This document shows, in pieces, positions 15,311-27,900 of a stretch of DNA of 64,000 nucleotides (its first letter is position 1; the number at the start of each line of letters is the position of its first letter). Origin of the DNA: Chamaea fasciata (lineage: Eukaryota; Chordata; Aves; Passeriformes; Sylviidae). A program made the position numbers and the translations under genes. The DNA lies in contig JARCOQ010000002.1 in assembly GCA_029207755.1 (NCBI GenBank), forward strand, positions 10,307,156 to 10,371,155. Direction: 5' to 3'. The notes below the pieces were generated by a model. It ran no database searches. It saw only the letters and a list, made by a program, of their open reading frames with translations, and was not told the DNA's origin.

Positions 15311-16565
15311 ATAATGTGTTCACAATGTGAGGGAGAAGAGCAGCACAGCAAGCAACCTTAACTAGGCTGTTTCCAAACTTTTGACTGCCTAACCATGCAG
15401 CCTTAATGCTCTGTTACCATATTTGTCATGCACACAGTATTATATAGATATATATAATACCAACTGTCTGGCTAGATATAGATATCTTATTTTTATTGGA
15501 ATTTTATCCTCAGTCTCCTCTCTGCTTCTCTTTTCACAGTTTTTCTTAAGCAGAATGTGAAACTAATACTTTCAAATTTCAGCTGCACTTTTGAACTCAT
15601 GATATTTGAAAGCAATTTTTTTCTCATCACAGCCTGAAACTGATATGTTGTTACACAGGAAATGTTGCACATCTCAAAACTCTCCACTCACAGAAGAGGC
15701 GGAATGTATCCTTTAGAAGGTGTGGGATGCATGTGAAAAAAGTATCAAGATTATTCTGCTCCTCGGAAATTATCACTGCAACTCTTTTCTCTGCCTTTTT
15801 CTTTACTCAAGTGCCAAAATTGTCTCCTAAAAATGCTTAAAATTCATCTTCTGTCATGTAGATGCTGCAGGTTATTTTGAAATGCAAGCTTGTTTGAGAA
15901 AGCTGTGTTATGCATGTGTTTATGCTACATAAAAATATTAACATAAAGTAAATCCAAACTCAGCTCCATAATTAGATCTAAGAAAGGAATTAGGAAAGCA
16001 CTTAAATGATCCCCAAGGTTAAATCCTACCTGCCCTATGAGAGCCAGTGACACTGGAGCCCTCCAAGGTCTGTGATGATCAAAGGATCTTAGCACCCAAG
16101 TAGTCTCATAAATTTAGGTACCTAAATCTGTCATCTATGGATGGACAACTTCTTCCTATTTTATTACAAATTAATTTGATTTTGGTGACAAAGAGAAGGG
16201 ACAAAAAATGGAGAGCAGTCCTCCAGGCCAGCAGGGTCCATGTCTTGAATCGGAGGCAATTAAACGAAACTACAAAATAGTCTTCAAAGCAAAGACAATC
16301 CTCATCCAGAAGTGAATATCAGGAGAGAGACTGCTTTTTGTCACTTCTGAGCAGGATCAGATGCAAGGTGGGAGCACCAGAGAACTTCCTGGTGAACATC
16401 CAAGTATCTTTATCCTTTTGGATGCCAGCAAGGTTGAGAAAGGGTTTTATGAATTGTGGTTTTGGATTCAATGCCTAAATCTCACATAAAACCTACCCAG
16501 GATATCTACCTACCTCTGCTGAATTGATTTTGTTTCCTACTGTTTTTTTCCTGATTACTTTTATA

Positions 16566-16585
16566 AATATATATATATATATATA

Positions 16586-16635
<50 letters not shown>

Positions 16636-16640
16636 TATAT
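16566..16640 (+). repeat. (AT)n microsatellite
   Basis: Alternating TA with GTAT and GTGTGT interruptions. Confidence 0.95.
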
Positions 16641-19600
16641 TCCTTATACATATGTGCATTTTAACCCTGTAACTGCTGCTGTGTTATGTGGCAAATCAAA
16701 TTTATATAAAGATGAGACAAAACTCCTCATTTCTCTTCAGTCCTAGAGTTCAGTAACTGTGGATAAGAAGCATTTGTCATGCATAAAAATGTTGATTCCC
16801 TCTCCAGTAATCACCCACCCATCTAATCCATCATACTCGACCAGATTATATGTAAATCTGATTAGCTCACATAAGAATGTAAAGGGGTTTCCTACTCCCT
16901 TTGCTAAGAACATCAGTCCAATAACCTGGACATCAACAGAGAGAAGCTTTACACTTTATGGGGGAGAATCAATAATCTTAAGGATATGCTGATTAAAAGT
17001 GCTCACAACCCACCAGGAAGGTTGTAGGCCGTTTATGAGAGAAATCCTTCATCTCCTGAATTGCTCAGACCCACAGATTTGCTTGGTTAGCTGATCATGC
17101 TTCCTGCAGAAGACCTATCTGCTTAATGCAACAGCTCAATAACACAGCATTAATTTTAATTAACAAATTGCTTGTACACCTACAGCTCTATCATATTGTT
17201 TCTGTAGCCAGGGTTAGGAAATTGTCCGAAGAAAATAAATTTGAAGCAACTCAGGCACAGGTAAATAGCCTGTTATTATCCATGAACCATTGTCATTATG
17301 GTCATTTCTGAAAAATCATGTGTTTCCCATGGTTCATTAAATCTGTTTTACTGCCTGGATAAATGAGCTACTTTGAGGTGTCAGCAACAACCCCAAGCAG
17401 GAGGCTTTATTCTACTAAGAAAGATGGCAATCAGCAACAAGAAAGGCAATCCAGAAAACATCTTATACAAAATTCATGGGTTTATTAATTCATAATGTTA
17501 AATGTTTTTGGCAGCTAACTAGTCACAGAATTTCATCAAGATGTGCACTTATAAACAAAGGGAAAGCAATAGCATTTGTTTAGCAACTTTGTTCTGATAC
17601 TTTTAGTCCTTCCGATTAAAAAAAAAAATAAAAAAAGTAGCATTCTCAATATGGAAATTTTCTATTTCACCAAGCTTGTCTGCCAGATTATCAAAAAAAG
17701 TCTTCAAACTGGCCAGCGTGAGGCATCCACTAAGATTTATCAACAAATGAGACAGAAAAACCCCACAATATGGAACCAGAAAAAGGTAAGAAAGGAGAAG
17801 GGGAGGAGACAATGTGCCCATTTCAGCCAGGGGTTTGTGCTGCCCTTGCCACAAACAGATTTTAGAGCAGGCCAGGCTGGTTAATGTGACTTTGGTTCCT
17901 CAGCAGGCACATGGAATTTATTTCTTGTGGTACCATTACAGGAATGCTGTGAAGAGGGAGAGCAGAGAAAAAAAGCTGGTGCTGGTGCCTGTGCTGTGAA
18001 GAGGAACACCCTAGAAATAAGTGAGGAAGGGGAACTACACCTTCCATTAGCGCATCCAAACAAGCCAGACTCCCAATTCCTCTGGAGGGAAGGGCAGGAC
18101 AAGTGCAGTGGAGAAGAGGAAAGCAGGGAAAAGTCTAAAGGAGTAGGTATTGGAGAATTTCTGAAGGGAGCAAGATGCTACTGCAGAGGAGGGTAAATGC
18201 ACAGCAAGCTTCAGAAATGGCAGAAATAGGCCTTAAGAACTCCGAAGAGAAGTCAGTGGAGAGGACACTTTATCTCAAGCACAGAAACACTGAAAGTTGC
18301 TAAGAATTTGAAAAAAAAGCCAGGAGAAAAGGACCCATCCTTCTCAAGAGGGTGTTTGTCTTCCAGATTTTCATACATTTTATTCCTCATATTGTAAGTT
18401 CTGAATTTTTTCCGCTTAGCCTGCTATCTTGCTTTACTGTGTGTGGTGTATTTAGAATTTTTCCCCCTAATTAATTCTAATTTAAAGGGCTACAAAACTA
18501 TTAACTTCAGATTAATGGGAAAGGTTTGCTTTTAATTTCAAGGCCCTGGTGGTGCAGGTATTGTGAGCAGGTAACCCTACACCACCAGCTGTCAGTACTG
18601 ACAAACCTCACAAAAGCAGAGGATAGGTAAAGAATAATGTTGAATTACTTTAGGAGGGCTGCACAGGCACAAGGAGAGGAAACTCTTCCCCCCCTTCCTC
18701 TCTCTAAAATCTGCAAGCAGATATATGCTTATGTGCAGATATGTAGCTAAGTGACACTGCCTAGCCTCTAGCATCTTTCAAAGACAAAAATCTGACTGGC
18801 CTTGGACATGTGTGTGCAGTAGAAAACTGATGATGAAGAGACAAGGAATTGGTTGCAAGAAATCAGTGAATGACAGCCCAAAAGCTGTCTGTGACTTACT
18901 TGAAGGTGTACAGTGAAAAGATTCCTGTTGATGTGTATCCATATTACACAGTGGCCTTTTGTACCCACCCCAGCAAAGCAGAAACCTGCCCGTGACCCAA
19001 CACAGCCTGTGGGGCAGCCTGTCCTCCAAACCAGCCACACTCAGGATATTGAACACACTTTTTTTTCCCCCCTCTGAGTGCAACAGGGTACATGTGGAAT
19101 ATTATATTGGTTTCCAGCTACCTGCCAGAATTTGATGGCAGGAAATTTGCCCGGCTCTTGTTGTAGCCAAGTGACAGATAGTAAGTGAGAGGTGCCATTG
19201 TTGGAATTATCACTATCAGATTTTCTAATGCAGCCCTCTTGTAATGAGATCATACACATTGCTCAAGCTTCAATCAGAACTTCCACTGAAGGAACAAGCC
19301 TGAATAATAATAAAAGCAGAAAGCATTTTAAGTAAATAGAATTTTCCAGATACTGCATAATGGTGTTTGTTATTGCTATCTTTTATGAGCCTCGAGAAAT
19401 ATTTTGTGTAAGAATGATTTCCTTCAATATAAGCTGTTATCATGGAGGTCTCCTATGTCAATTCTTATTTAAAATATATTTCCTTACAGTCCCAACATTA
19501 TGAAAGCATAAATTAATACGACCTCTTTGCTTCCATTCCGTGTTCTTATAAAACCTCACCTCAGCTCTCCAAAGAACAGTTATGTGCTGCATTGTACAAA

Positions 19601-21421
19601 TGTAGCCTAAACCACTCCAAATAATAAGATCCATTTTGGCAGTAAAAATTTATTCTATGTGCATCTTTCCAAGGTCTTTCAGTAAGGACTGCAAGGAGCA
19701 TTTTTTTTACCTCAGCTTGAGTGTCAAGGAGCGTGGAGCCAATATCCCGCTCCGCTCTCCTGATGGAAAATCTCCACGAGCCCAAGCAAAAGCCACTTTT
19801 TTTGGAGAGCTCGTGGGAACACAAAGAGGGATCCCAACAGAGCAGGCAGCCAGTGCAAAAAAAAACCAAAACCCAGCAACTGCAGAAGGGAGAGCAGATT
19901 ATTTTCATCAGCTACAGTAATGCATGATTTCCCTCTTGCCTAAAGCTTGCCATTGGCAAAAGGACAAAAGCCAAAACAAACTCCTACAGTGTGTACATTC
20001 CTGTTTAACATTTCCCTATTAAGACCATTTTCCTGTTTTGCACAGTTTACTTTTTGTTTTGGTATGTATTTATTATTGCTGGCAGCTGATAAAAATGATT
20101 TCATTATTTCATTTCATGAAGTTCTGACCACTGGATCTCCGTACACTGCTTTCCGCTAGAAGAGCTGTATGATTTCAAAATTTCTTCCTTAAGTAGTTAA
20201 AATCTTGTTTACAGGCAAAGAGGAAACATACCTTATACATAAAGTCAAAATTTATCATTAGTACAGCTGAAATCCTAAGAGTCTCATCCAATGACTGTTA
20301 TTATTCCACATATAATTGTTATGGAAAGAGAAAGAATAAATCTGTGCAGAAAAAGTTCAGTAATAAAAATAAGAATGCAGCTAAATTTTTACACAGGCAC
20401 TTAGTTTCTACCTCTTTTCATGATGTTCTGCTCACCCTCCTGGTGTTCCTCTTATCCCTTGGGTCTGGGGTTTCTTTCTCATGGTGGCTGTGTTCCCAGC
20501 GAGTTGTCAGTACCCAAAGTCCTTTGGCAGGAAGAATTCAATGCTCACTTCAAAGTTTTCCTCTTTCTCTGTCTTGAATTATTTTTTGGTCACTTTTATA
20601 TTTCTGCTAACATGCTTTTACAGCTAGGCTTCATTTCATTGATCTGTACCTCTGATTTACAGACATTTTTAAAGGTGAATTTGCATGTCACTAGATACGA
20701 TTTCTTTGTTTGCTTGCTTATCCTAAAAAGCAGAGTTGTTCAGCTCTAGGTCTGCATTTCTCTGGCCGTGGGCCCTTTGGTGTCAAGTCTGCATTCCATA
20801 TTTCGTCATCCCAAGTCTCTACCCCTCCACACTGAACTCTGTCTCTCTCTCATCCTGCCTGGCCCATATTTACCAGTACTGCTGAAACTGTGGTGGCTCC
20901 ACAGAAAGATAAGCAAAAGTAAAACGAATCAGTCAGAAAGTCCTAAAGAGTTGGAGAAACTGCTGTCACAATAAAACCAACTGAAAAAAGGCTGCAGGCA
21001 GGTCAAGAAAAGGCCAGGCAGAGCAAGTCCTGACACTTTGCAAACTCAGTGCAAAGTTTATGGCCACAGCAACACAATATTACAAATCAATATAATGAGA
21101 GCATGTCCTTACATAATATCTTTTCACTTTACTTAGAGACATGAAGCAGATTTACCTTCTTTGTGTTTTTATTGCAAAACATGAATTTCACTTCCCAAAT
21201 AATTCTACAATTCTTATAAATACTTTATTTTGTGATCTTCAGTAAAACGACAGAGATAACAAAATAGTTATATAATGTAACATGCATAGTTTGGTGAGAG
21301 GTATCATAAGGGACAAGCTGCCAAATTTCCTTTCTAGACAATGTTTCTTGCTATTTTAGCTTCCAGCATTTTTAATTCTGTGATCCAATATGGCTCAGAA
21401 CAAACCTAGAAGTTGTGACAT

Positions 21422-21900
21422 TGTAGTGGTTTGAAAGCAAAACAAATGAGAGGCTCCAAGTCAGAGATACAATTTAATAGGAAAAAAAGGAAAGAAAGTA
21501 AAATAAAATAGATGCAATAATACAAAAGACCACTGACAGAGTCAGAATACAACCTGAGCAGAGTGATGGAAGCAGTCCAGATGAGGTGGTCTTCCTTAAG
21601 CAGTGATCCTGTAGAAAGGTCTGGTAGCTCAGGTCCTCTGGGAATCCAGTGGGTAAGCGCCCCTCTGGTGTTCAGAGTCTCAGCTTATATCCAGGCTGGA
21701 ATGCTTGGTTCCTCCCTCTGGGCGGAGCATCTCACAATGGGATGGTGAGTCATGTGATAAGGCCTGATGGGCCCATTAACAGGAGGTAGTCCAGGAGGGG
21801 GTTATCTGTGAGCTGTGCAGCAAAGGTGCTGATGGGCCCATTAACAGAAGATAAGCCAGAGTGGAGGAGGCAGGGAGCACTGCCTCACCTGGTTCCAACA
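21422..21900 (-). mobile_element. Solo LTR, ERV-L-like passerine type
   Basis: Read on minus, a 479-bp block begins TGTTGGAACC and ends AACCACTACA, giving TG...CA termini. It has a TATA-like box (GATATAAGC, about 21683-21693) and an ATTAAA signal (near 21471-21477) followed by a short R/U5. A TGATGGGCCCATTAACAG motif is duplicated at 21765-21782 and 21830-21847. This matches my knowledge of abundant passerine ERV-L LTRs. No internal retroviral region is attached, so it is a solo LTR. A clean 5-bp target duplication was not seen: flanks are GACAT and GTTCA. Confidence 0.85.
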
Positions 21901-24900
21901 GTTCATGAAGATGGTGATAGAATATACTTCACCCCAGGACAGACATATAAAGAAATGAAGAAAGCTGATAGGGGCTGAGGCTTGTATAAATAAAGGCAAC
22001 AACTGGTGAGACTTTTCTGTACACTTTACTTTAAAAAGCAGCAAATGCCCAGAGCCCATCACTGGATTTTCCAGCACAATGTCCACCACAATTAGATTTA
22101 ATGAAAATTTATACTCTTGTTTCCTAAAGAATGACATTTGAAATCATGGTATCTATATGAATTAATTGTTTTGATCTGTTTCCTCTTCCTTCCAGAAAGT
22201 TTTTGGATGATTTCCCATACTTGGTCTATTTCAAAACAGGGCAACTCATCCCAGAAACTACTAAATTCTTACTGAGGAAACATGGGTTTAATCCTTATAA
22301 AACACAAGAAAACCCCATCAAATACAAGAAAAAACCAGGCACAAATCTGCATTTCTCTGGTCTTTGCTGGGCTGTTCTCTGGGAACAGCTTGCTGGCCAG
22401 TTAATGGATTGCTGGGCAGAGTGTTCAGTGCTAAACATTTTAACAATCCTTATCCAGCTGAAAAAAAAAATTTACCAGGAAAGACAGCACAAAGCCATAA
22501 AGTAGCTGGTGGATTTTTCAGTCGCAAGTATCCCTTCTGTTTCCTTGGGGTTTTTGCTTTCACCTAATTTCCACTAATTTTTTTTTAATTATGAGATTTC
22601 ATACTGGAAAATGTTTCTTTTCTCTGTGGCAGATGCGCAGATATCTTACCATCAAATACTGTATTGGTGATCTGTTCTGAGTGAAGAAAATCAGCTCTTA
22701 TTCTGTTGCTGCTTCTCTACTTCAACAAGTTCTAGATGTCCCAGGCAGAGGGAGAGGACAACACTGCAAGATGCTGCCAACGTACAGTGAGTAGCAGCTT
22801 CTGTTCTGATAAATTTATGATTTTTCACTCCATTTATCTCAATGAGAAGTGAACTTTTAAATTTGCATGGTCCATTAGGGCCTCAAGTGAGCAAGGCATT
22901 TAAGCATGTGCTTAAATCCATCTGTATTCAGGAAACCAATTAAGTACATGCTTAATTTTAATGATGGATCCTGTACTGAGGGCTATAAAGCTAAACTGCC
23001 TTTAAACTTGGACAAAGTCCCCTTTCTCTTTATTTCCAAAGAAAACAGGGAAGTTCAATGCTAGAGGTGGTGTTGGTGCAAAACAGGGCTTTTCAATCTC
23101 AGCTATTGGGAATTGAAACTGTGAGAGTGAGCTGTGATAACTTTGACCTAGAACAAGTAGGGTTAATTCACAAAAGCTCACTCTGCCTAATGAGACAGGG
23201 CAGCTCTGAGTGGCAACACGAGGCTTCTGCCTCTTCTCTGGCTACAGAGGCAGCCTGGGGAGACCAGTACAACCAGAGTAGAGCTAGCACTCGTTCTGTA
23301 TTTGTGCAGCCAGGCCTAGAATTCCACAGGAGACACTATAAAAGTACAAAGCAAATTAGCTAAGGGAACATTTCTTCTCTTGCACATTTTCATCTGCAGC
23401 TTTAATCATTCCATTAACAGTGTCATAGATGCCTTTATTTTGTTTTCTAAGTGCTGCTATCATCAGGACTGACAAAGCTATAAAGTTGTTATTTCACACT
23501 GAGATATGTATGAGCCCTATTGATGTAGAAATTAAAGGTTTCTGAAGAAACAGTGCTGCAACATTATTATTAGTTCACTAATTGCTCATCTGGTTTGAAT
23601 TGGCTATGACATTTCATAATATATTCTATTTCACCCTCTTCACTATGCTATGCAGGGCAGCTAAGTACTTTGAAAGCTTTGAGGAGGTATTTCTATTTAT
23701 GAGGGCAAAGGCAATATGTAGACATTCCTTGATAAAGTATGTCTGAATCAGCATTAAAAAAAAAAAAAAGTTAGAAATTAAGCAGCAGCTTGTTAAAAAG
23801 CAGCTTTATTGACAGATGATTTTAGCAAAGCCACCAGTATTTGAAGTTACTGGGAAGTACTCAGCAGCACCACAAAATTACATGAGGAGACAAACATCGA
23901 ACATCACAGCCTATCTCTGCAGGTGAGAGAAGCAGCAGGCCAAGGCTGGCCTATCCCTGGAGGACTAATTTTGACCTGTATTGACTGCTTAATCCAGGGA
24001 GTTCAGTTTAACACCATTAGAAAAAGCAGAGCACATGTTTAACAAGTGAACAGACAAAAAAAAATCTCAAAGCTCCAGCTCAGCTTGTACTACTCAATAC
24101 AGCTGTTAGAGCAACACTGGCCCGGGGCACATGACAAGTGGTAGAACAAGAAGATAAAGAGGTCAGCAATATATTTACAGATACTAGCGCTATACTTCTG
24201 GAATGTATTTTGTGTTCCCTTCACAAATGTACACATTGGCAAAAAGGTAAAGATTAATTTCAGAGCAATGCATTGATGGGCTGATTTTTTTTCAGGAGAG
24301 AACTCTAATAAGAAGGACATTTTTAGTGGCATTTAGTGTGTCCAAAATTCTGCAGCATGTGGATGTGCAATGGCAGGAAAATTCTTCCCTACTTTTCCCC
24401 TCCCCTGCTTCTTTGTTAACTTTTCCATTCTGTATCCAGATTCCCTCTCCTTTTCCCAACCACCAAGCAAATTGATACAGACCTACCTGCATGCTTTACT
24501 CTCCTTACAAGGGTTTCATGCCCTTGGCAGCAAGAATTTGTGATGGCAGCCAGTGTGAGCCCACGTGTGGACAGGGGTCTTCAATTATCCCCAGGAACCA
24601 GGAGAGCTCTCACAATTCCTTTTTTTTTTTTTCTTTCTTTTTTCTTTTTTGCAGTCTTCAAGATTTTGCTGGGTTTGCAATGTGGCAAATATTCCCATGG
24701 AAATGGAATAGACCTCACGTTTCCCTTGGTGAGAATAGTTAAATATTTTCTGGGTCACAGACAGAAAGCAAATCTGCTGCATTTCTCTTAAATTAACCCA
24801 AGGTGCAGTAGGCCAGAAAAGAAAGAAAAGGTCCCACGTTTTCAAGGATGTTTATCCAAGGTTGGCTTATTCCAAAGCATAGAAAACACTGGTGCAGTCC

Positions 24901-27900
24901 TGGGAGCAGCTCCCATTTTCTTGTCTGTTGGGTGGCTGCCCACACAACAAGGCTGCTGTGTGAAAAGGGGGCCCACCTCCTCCTCTGGCCATCTTCTATA
25001 AGAAAACAACCTGTTGCCTCTGTACCCTCCACATGCCCTCCAAAAACCCACGGATCAGTGCTGATTTGGAGGAAGGTTTTGTTTCCAGGCCCCAGCTGAC
25101 AGGAGCTTTGCTTTGAGCCTTTGAGAAATGTAGCAATCCTTTATATACCTACAGAGAGGTGAGAAAGTTGCCAGAGGTGTTTGGGCAGGGCCAGAATTAG
25201 AATGCTAATCAGTGGGTTTGCTCCAGGGGGTTTGGATGTGGGTTTGGATCGAGTCCCCAAGCTTGCATGTAGGCAGGAGTTGTGTGACAGAGCTCTCATC
25301 AGCATTTCTCACTGCAGGAACCTTCAGCCTTTGCCACAGAATCGCAGCTTTTTTTTCTTTTTGTCTTTTATATGTTTCTGAAAGAGTCCTAAAACATATG
25401 CTTTTAATCTCCTTTGAGTCATTAAAGAGTTTAAAACAACACTCCTGAGAGCCCGGGGACAGAAGTGATGCTGTGCCACCATGAAATCTGACATTTTGCT
25501 AAGGTACCACACGAGTCAGTGTTTTACTGCAGATTTAATTATTTTGCTGCTATCAGAAGTCTGAATGCATTAACTTTTCAGAGCCCATTCTTTAGTGAGA
25601 CTGGAGATGTCTGTATCTTGCTCTGCATTCTTCCCTTCTAAAGAGGATTACATTGATGGTGGTGGGGATAGGAAAACCAAAGCTGTGTCACTGGGTCAAG
25701 GAGAAAAGGAGAGAGCACAGAAAGCATAAACATCTTTCTACTATCCCTATTTGGGCTTTGGTGAGAGAGATGACAGCCTGACAAGCAGAGGAGAAAATAC
25801 TCCTTAGCATCTGCCCTGACTGTAGGATAGTGAGAACATAGAAAAACCCTGTGCATCCTTTCCCATTGCCCTGTGTGTCCACACCCATCCAGCACTTGGA
25901 TTCTGTTGCAGCTCTGTCTTCACTGAGTGCAGACCTTGTTCCTCTGATCTTGGGGAACTTCTGCTCTTTGAATGTTTTTTTCCTCGGGTAATAAAAAGCC
26001 CACGTGTTTCTACGAGTAAGGTTTTATGCATACCACTTCAGAACAGGTACTAAATAACATTTACAACACGAGAAAGAAAATTTGATCCTGATAAAGTCAT
26101 CCAATGGACAAATGGCCTCAGAAATATGCCCAGGAATGTGTTGGATCTGCAGCCAGTTGAAAAGTGTGTGGGTGCCATGGGCTGCTATTAAGTTGTGCCG
26201 TTGTGTTAAACTGCACTGATGTTCACCACCTGTGGAGCTGCTCCAAGGTCAGGATGGAAGAATCAGGGCAATAATCAGACACTCTGTTTTTTCAATTAGA
26301 AACCACAGAGTAATGAAAAGCTTTCCAGAAGATCATTTACTCTATTATTGGGTTGGGTTTTTTAATTGTCTCTTAAAATGAATACTGCTTAAGTGACTAA
26401 CTGGACAGTCACTATTCAGCTTGGGAAGTGCAAACAGGCTGGGGTAACCAAAGCAAAAAGGATTGAATTGATTTTCATATTAATAAGAGAGTTCATTCTA
26501 GACAGAAAAGGTTAATTTGCTTTTCAGTGAGTTTATGGAGAAAGTGCTTGCGGTCAGGGTGATAATTTATAGCTAAATCACATGTTTAAAGGCAAAAGTG
26601 ATTACAGAAAACTAGGAGCAGCATTTTCAGTATTATGCAATGGAACCATCAAAAGTGTTTTCTGTGCTTTCATCTTTCCCAGGCACAAGAATTTGAGAAA
26701 GAAGCCAGCACAATAGCACTGTCATCTGTAGCCTTTTTTTTCCTCTGCACATCAGATATCCTAACAAATGCAGAAGCAGAGACATTGCTGTCTCACCCAG
26801 CTTTGATGCTGCTCATGCTTATGTTGTGGGAGTTCTCCTCAAATACACATGACTTTTGTTGGGCTTGTATTCCCCACAGTACCTGCTGTCTGTAGGTACT
26901 GAATTTTTAATTTATATTTTGTTAACATGCTAATTCTTGAGATTTGTGAATTTTTGGAGATGCAAGTAAAACAATTTATGCCTAATATGATGACTTGAGA
27001 TAGATAAAATTATTGCAAATATGGGTTGGGGTTTCTTTCTTTAATTTTAGCCAAGAAGAATCTGTGATATTTAAGCAATTGAGTATGAGATGGGCTAACT
27101 TTGATATGTCTGTGGGTTTCTTTGATATGTGTAGGTTTAGGAGCTGAAATTTTGGATAGTCACCTCCAAGGCTAAGTACGAGTAAGAGTGGTAACTGTGG
27201 TGCTGATTTAAGGAGTAATATAACAATTGTGACATGAGATGCAGTGACAGCAGCTTGCGCCTCCTACCTCTGATGCTTTATTAAAGGCTTAAGCAAACCT
27301 GCAAACCTAGACAAGCTCAGTAATGTCTGCCCTTAGGAATTTTTAAAATAAAAATGCTAACAGAGCACCTTCGGAGCTGTGGGGTTTGCTACACCTGATG
27401 TTGTTAGTATGGGGGTGGAATGAAAAGCCCAAGTCAGAGAAACATCCAAAAAGGCCCCACTTAAAATTTCTATCCCTTCTTGTGTGAGCGTTTGAGTATG
27501 CAGAGTTCAAACTACTTGGAAGTAAACTTGTTGTAGCTGTTCTACATTATCCTAGCCCATGACTGAGGCTCATGGGCTGCACCTTTCTCGTCTCTGCTCC
27601 CGTGTGGGGGAGGTCAGAGCATGGTTCCACTGGTCCATCTCCTTGGCTTGACCTTTCTCCCCCATCTCTTAGCTCGGCCACCAGGCTGGATAGATCATTC
27701 ACCTGGTCACGTCTGACACAGCTTTCATCTTTCCTGCTGTCCATTACCACCATGACAGGTTCTGGCATTGCCTGCAGTCTGAGACTTTGTCACCTGCATA
27801 TTTTCCTGAGTGCTCCATCTGTGAGTTATCTGAATCCAGTTAAATGGGGATACTTCAGACTAGAACTACTTTAAGCTCATCTTGTAGTACAGAAACATCC

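Larger units (their letters stand above)
4961..21421. other. Gene-less stretch
   Basis: No coding exon, RNA gene or young transposon recognised. The block 8160-8660 is clearly richer in GC and CpG than its surroundings and may be a weak island, but no exon is attached to it. The 13190-13390 segment is repeat-free, AT-rich and could be a conserved non-coding element; only a genome alignment could tell. Confidence 0.55.
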
